Notes under the pieces: generated by a model
The model's database searches: none
Told to the model about the DNA's origin: nothing
The model's input: the letters and a program-made list of their open reading frames with translations, nothing else
Translations under genes and position numbers: made by a program
Shown here: in pieces, positions 6,587 to 8,558 of the stretch
Layout: each line of letters opens with the position of its first letter
Numbering within the stretch: the stretch's first letter is position 1
NCBI GenBank assembly: GCA_021781075.1
Contig: JAJXXN010000003.1
Span: 1 to 8,558 of the forward strand
Direction of reading: 5' to 3'
From: Acidobacteriota bacterium
GTDB lineage: Bacteria; Acidobacteriota; Terriglobia; Terriglobales; Acidobacteriaceae
Length of the DNA: 8,558 bases

Positions 6587-6659
6587 AGGACCGGTGCTCC
6601 AGCCGGGAGCGGCAAGGCAGTCAAGGGGCCGAACAGGACCGGGAGCACGAGGAGGGATC
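6587..6659 (+). promoter_or_regulatory. Repeat-containing 5' leader of the Gly-rich gene with strong ribosome site
   Basis: The leader carries two direct repeats: AGGACCGG at 6587-6594 and 6635-6642, and CCGGGAGC at 6603-6610 and 6639-6646. GTGCTCC (6594-6600) can pair with GGAGC (6606-6610) as a five-base hairpin, or with GGAGCAC (6642-6648) as a seven-base stem ending one base before the AGGAGG ribosome site (6650-6655). The two pairings exclude each other. The ribosome site itself is strong, four bases before the ATG at 6660. Confidence 0.4.
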
Positions 6660-7487
6660 ATGAAACGAGTTCACCTGGTATTGATGGCAGCTTTTATGGC
6701 TGTGCCGTTGATGATGTTACCGGCAAAGGCCGGGGCACAGGTGTCCATTGGAGTTGGTGTGGGCTGGGGTCCGGAATACGAAGGAATGCCCCCCACCTGC
6801 GAGTGGGGATACTACTCCTATTACCCCTATGCCTGCGCGCCCTATGGTTTTTATGGCGCTGACTGGTTTGCGGATGGACTCTTTATCGGAGCTGGCCCGT
6901 GGTATGGCTGGAATTGGTACGGCGGCGGCTGGAACTACTTTTACGGTGGCGGCTGGCGTGACCGTGGCTGGATGGAAGGCCGTGGAATAGGCTGGAATCG
7001 CGGCGGCTGGGGTGACAACGGCTGGGGCGGTCGCGGAGGCTATGGTGATCATGGCTGGGGCGGTCGTGGCTATGGCGGCGCTGGTGTACGCCCAGGCTAT
7101 AACGGCAACCGTGGTGCTTACGGCGGCAACGGCTTCCGTCACGGCGGCTACGGCGGCATCGGCAACCGCGGCGGCTACGGTGGCATCGGCAACCGCGGTG
7201 GCTACGGTGGCATCGGTAACCGCGGCGGCTATGGCGGCGGCGGCAATCACGGCGGCTATGGTGGTGGCGGCTTCCACGGTGGTGGTGGCTATGGTGGCGG
7301 CGGCAATCACGGCGGCTATGGCGGTGGCGGCTTCCACGGTGGTGGTGGCGGCGGCTTCCACGGTGGCGGTGGCGGCGGCTTCCACGGTGGTGGCGGCGGT
7401 GGCTTCCACGGTGGTGGTGGCGGTGGCTTCCACGGTGGCGGCGGCGGTGGCGGCTTCCACGGTGGTGGTGGTGGTGGCCACAGATAA
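6660..7487 (+). CDS. Exported Gly/Tyr/Trp/His-rich repeat protein
   Basis: A 275-residue secreted or surface protein of unknown function. MKRVHLVLMAAFMAVPLMMLPAKA is a Sec signal with cleavage after A24 or A26. The mature N-terminal part (about 40-100) is Tyr/Trp-rich with two cysteines (C47, C59) and a PYACAPYGFYGADWF ... GLFIGAGPWYGW core, which I recall from other Acidobacteriota small exported proteins. From residue 104 it becomes Gly/Arg/Trp-rich, and from 162 it consists of tandem repeats: three GGYGGIGNR, mixed GGYGGGGNH and GGYGGGGFH, then five FH-terminated units with six or seven glycines, ending GGGGGGHR. The repeat part is probably disordered or adhesive, and the regularly spaced histidines could bind metal; both are inference. 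The start is set by AGGAGG four bases upstream; the in-frame start at 6573 would place 29 residues before the signal. Transcription ends at a strong terminator. Its place between murC and murG on the other strand is unusual. Confidence 0.82.
   Translation: MKRVHLVLMAAFMAVPLMMLPAKAGAQVSIGVGVGWGPEYEGMPPTCEWGYYSYYPYACAPYGFYGADWFADGLFIGAGPWYGWNWYGGGWNYFYGGGWRDRGWMEGRGIGWNRGGWGDNGWGGRGGYGDHGWGGRGYGGAGVRPGYNGNRGAYGGNGFRHGGYGGIGNRGGYGGIGNRGGYGGIGNRGGYGGGGNHGGYGGGGFHGGGGYGGGGNHGGYGGGGFHGGGGGGFHGGGGGGFHGGGGGGFHGGGGGGFHGGGGGGGFHGGGGGGHR
7143..7484 (+). repeat. Tandem coding repeats of 24-27 bp in the Gly-rich gene
   Basis: Three 27-bp units at 7143, 7170 and 7197 encode GGYGGIGNR. Units at 7224 and 7284 encode GGYGGGGNH, and at 7251 and 7311 GGYGGGGFH. 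Units of 24-27 bp from 7338 to 7460 encode poly-Gly plus FH, and the final one ends in HR. Adjacent units differ mainly by GGC/GGT synonymous changes. The 7224-7277 pair followed by the 7284-7337 pair looks like a 60-bp duplication. Confidence 0.9.
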
Positions 7488-7513
7488 GTTCCCTCCTCGC
7501 AAGACAACAAAAG

Positions 7514-7543
7514 GCCCGTCTGCTTCGGCAGGCGGGCTTTTTT
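7514..7543 (+). terminator. Rho-independent terminator of the Gly-rich gene, probably bidirectional
   Basis: A ten-base stem GCCCGTCTGC (7514-7523) pairs with GCAGGCGGGC (7528-7537), with one G-U pair, around a TTCG tetraloop, and is followed by six T (7538-7543). On the opposite strand the same stem is followed by CTTTTG, so it can also end the murG transcript arriving from the right. It sits between the convergent stops at 7487 and 7594. Confidence 0.93.
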
Positions 7544-7593
7544 ATTTCGGGTCAATGAGCAGACGTTCCAACCGCGACGTGCGTTGGGAAGCC

Positions 7594-8391
7594 TCAAAGC
7601 CGGGCTATCCCATGGATGATCTGCGCGATGCGTTCGTCCGCGGCGGGATGGGCGAGTGTGCGGGCGGCGGCAGACATTTGGGTGAGGCGCGCGGGGGAGT
7701 TGAGGAGCGCAATGAGTTTTTCTTCAAGCAGCGCGGTGGTTGAAAGTTGGTGTTCCTCAATGACCTCGGCAGCGCCTGCCTCTTTCATTGCCAAGGCGTT
7801 TTTGAGCTGGTGGGCGTCGGCTGCGGCGGCAAATGGGACGATAAGCGCAGGCTTGCCAGCCGCCGACAGCTCCGCGACGGTGGAGGCGCCACCGCGTGCG
7901 AGGATGAGGTTGGCGCGGGCAAAGCGGGCGGGCATATCGTCGAGAAATGGCGCGACGGTGATGCGGGAGAGGTCGGCCCCGGCGGCTTGGTATGCGGCGA
8001 GGGTGGAATCGGCGTGGCGCGCGCCGGCCTGATGCAGGATGGCGAGTCCGGGGATGGCGGCGAGAAGTTTGCCGGCGATTTGCGGGAGGGCGCTGTTGAG
8101 GATGCGCGCGCCCTGTGAGCCACCGAAGACGAGCAGGTGCGGCGGTGCGGCGGGTGGTGCAGGGAGCGAGAAAAACTCCGGGCGGACGGGAATGCCGGTG
8201 ACCTCGGGGTTGCGGAACCAGCGCGCGGCCTGGGGAAAGTTGACGGCGGCGCGGCTGACGAATTTGCCGATGAGGCGATTGGCGAGGCCGGGGACGGCGT
8301 TGGGCTCGAAGGCGAGTGTGGGCACACGGCGCAGAATTGCGGCGGCCATGGCCGGCCAACTTGCATAGCCGCCGACGCCGAAGAGTTGCAC
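7594..8391 (-). CDS. murG: UDP-GlcNAc:undecaprenyl-PP-MurNAc-pentapeptide GlcNAc transferase, N-terminus missing
   Basis: MurG makes lipid II from lipid I at the cytoplasmic membrane face (GT28, GT-B fold). The recognisable part has FGVGGYASWPAMAAA (4-18 from GTG 8391), FEPNAVPGLANR (28-39; HEQNxxxGLxN in E. coli), VTGIPVRPEFF, VFGGSQGARILN (88-99), ARGGASTVAEL (165-175) and VPFAAAADAHQLKNA (185-199), ending with a normal C-terminal helix. Only 265 residues are present against about 360, and the missing part includes the N-terminal GGTGGHxxPA loop. The frame stays open to the window end (about 55 more codons, no ATG/GTG/TTG) but that stretch does not resemble MurG; it is antisense to an ABC-F gene end. 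So the 5' part has been lost at a junction near 8368-8390, and GTG 8391 has no ribosome site. As shown it is unlikely to encode a working enzyme. Confidence 0.85.
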   Translation of the reverse strand: MQLFGVGGYASWPAMAAAILRRVPTLAFEPNAVPGLANRLIGKFVSRAAVNFPQAARWFRNPEVTGIPVRPEFFSLPAPPAAPPHLLVFGGSQGARILNSALPQIAGKLLAAIPGLAILHQAGARHADSTLAAYQAAGADLSRITVAPFLDDMPARFARANLILARGGASTVAELSAAGKPALIVPFAAAADAHQLKNALAMKEAGAAEVIEEHQLSTTALLEEKLIALLNSPARLTQMSAAARTLAHPAADERIAQIIHGIARL

Positions 8392-8478
8392 CGCCGTCAG
8401 CTTAAGCTGGAAGAGGCGCAGGCGCGGGTCGACGCGCTCTTCGCGCGCTGGGAAGCCCTCGAAGCCAAAATCCGTTAA
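8368..8478 (+). pseudogene. 3'-terminal fragment of an ABC-F ATPase (Uup-like) gene
   Basis: On the plus strand AADAEELHRRQLKLEEAQ, then ARVDALFARWEALEAKIR and a TAA at 8476-8478 match the coiled-coil C-terminus of Uup/ABC-F cytoplasmic ATPases (compare E. coli Uup, which ends ...ELEQAFERWEYLEALKNG). Upstream of about 8368 the same frame has no ABC-F similarity and is simply antisense to murG. Only the last ~36 residues are present; the ATP-binding domains are absent. It may be a true broken copy, or the real 3' end of an intact gene joined here by a chimera. Confidence 0.65.
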
Positions 8479-8479
8479 A

Positions 8480-8518
8480 GTAAAAAAGGGGACAGGCTGC
8501 TTTTTATAAGGAAGCAGC
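8480..8518. repeat. REP-like palindromic element
   Basis: GGGGACAGGCTGCTTTTT (8488-8505) is followed by an inverted copy: GCTGCTT (8496-8502) pairs with AAGCAGC (8512-8518), and two G-U pairs extend the stem to nine, with a five-base loop. The tetranucleotide-plus-stem form (GGGGACAGGCT then hairpin) resembles REP units tied to REP-associated tyrosine transposases, as I recall; no transposase is in view. It starts just after the ABC-F stop. On the minus strand the hairpin is followed by CTGTCCCC and a T-run, a poor terminator. Confidence 0.45.
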
Positions 8519-8558
8519 TCGCTGAAGAGGCGGGAGACCTGCGTCTGTGAGCTGCGCG

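Noticed and set aside
7143..7484. CRISPR-like repeat array
   Set aside because: Units are contiguous, lack unique spacers and stay in frame within a coding sequence.
6717..7743. Long open frames in other frames of the Gly-rich gene (Ala/Thr/Val-rich or poly-Pro)
   Set aside because: A repeat whose length is a multiple of three without stops opens every frame; these show only repeat translation and no start signals.
8137..8367. Plus-strand frame upstream of the ABC-F fragment as part of that gene
   Set aside because: It shows no ABC-F similarity and is antisense to conserved MurG motifs; only the last ~36 codons look like ABC-F.

Overview
The window reads like a chromosomal stretch from a GC-rich Acidobacteriota (Terriglobia-like) bacterium. 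This is an inference from gene content, not a measurement: a GH79 glycosidase of the Acidobacterium capsulatum beta-glucuronidase type, a HemQ-type coproheme decarboxylase, a bacterial inositol-3-phosphate synthase, a small DUF1161 protein, a MurG with the variant FEPNAVPGLANR motif, and a secreted Gly/Tyr/Trp-rich protein with a PYACAPYGFYGADWF-type core. Both window edges cut genes, so it may be a short contig.

Layout. 1-611 (-): N-terminal 203 residues of inositol-3-phosphate synthase, preceded on the same strand by a DedA membrane protein (699-1337). 1338-1406: a 69-bp divergent promoter region. 1407-2939 (+): GH79 glycosidase with a Tat-like, possibly lipoprotein, signal. 3074-3901 (+): HemQ. 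4018-4299 (+): exported DUF1161 protein. 4357-5043 (+): endonuclease III (nth). 5058-6491 (-): MurC, convergent with nth and only 14 bp from it. 6492-6659: a second divergent promoter region with a structured leader. 6660-7487 (+): exported Gly-rich repeat protein, followed by a strong UUCG-loop terminator. 7594-8391 (-): MurG lacking its N-terminal third. 8368-8478 (+): the 3' end of an ABC-F ATPase gene in the opposite orientation, then a REP-like palindrome.

How they fit together. MurG and MurC act in peptidoglycan precursor synthesis and are usually close neighbours in the dcw cluster; here the Gly-rich gene sits between them on the other strand. DedA and inositol-3-phosphate synthase share a strand and may both serve envelope lipids. 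The remaining genes (glycosidase, heme synthesis, DNA repair, DUF1161) look like an ordinary housekeeping and envelope mix without an evident shared pathway.

The most unusual point is the right end: MurG homology stops abruptly where an opposite-strand ABC-F C-terminus begins, across about 18 bp that fit both genes. It is a rearrangement breakpoint or an assembly/amplification chimera. I found no tRNA, rRNA, CRISPR array, intact insertion sequence or clear defence system.
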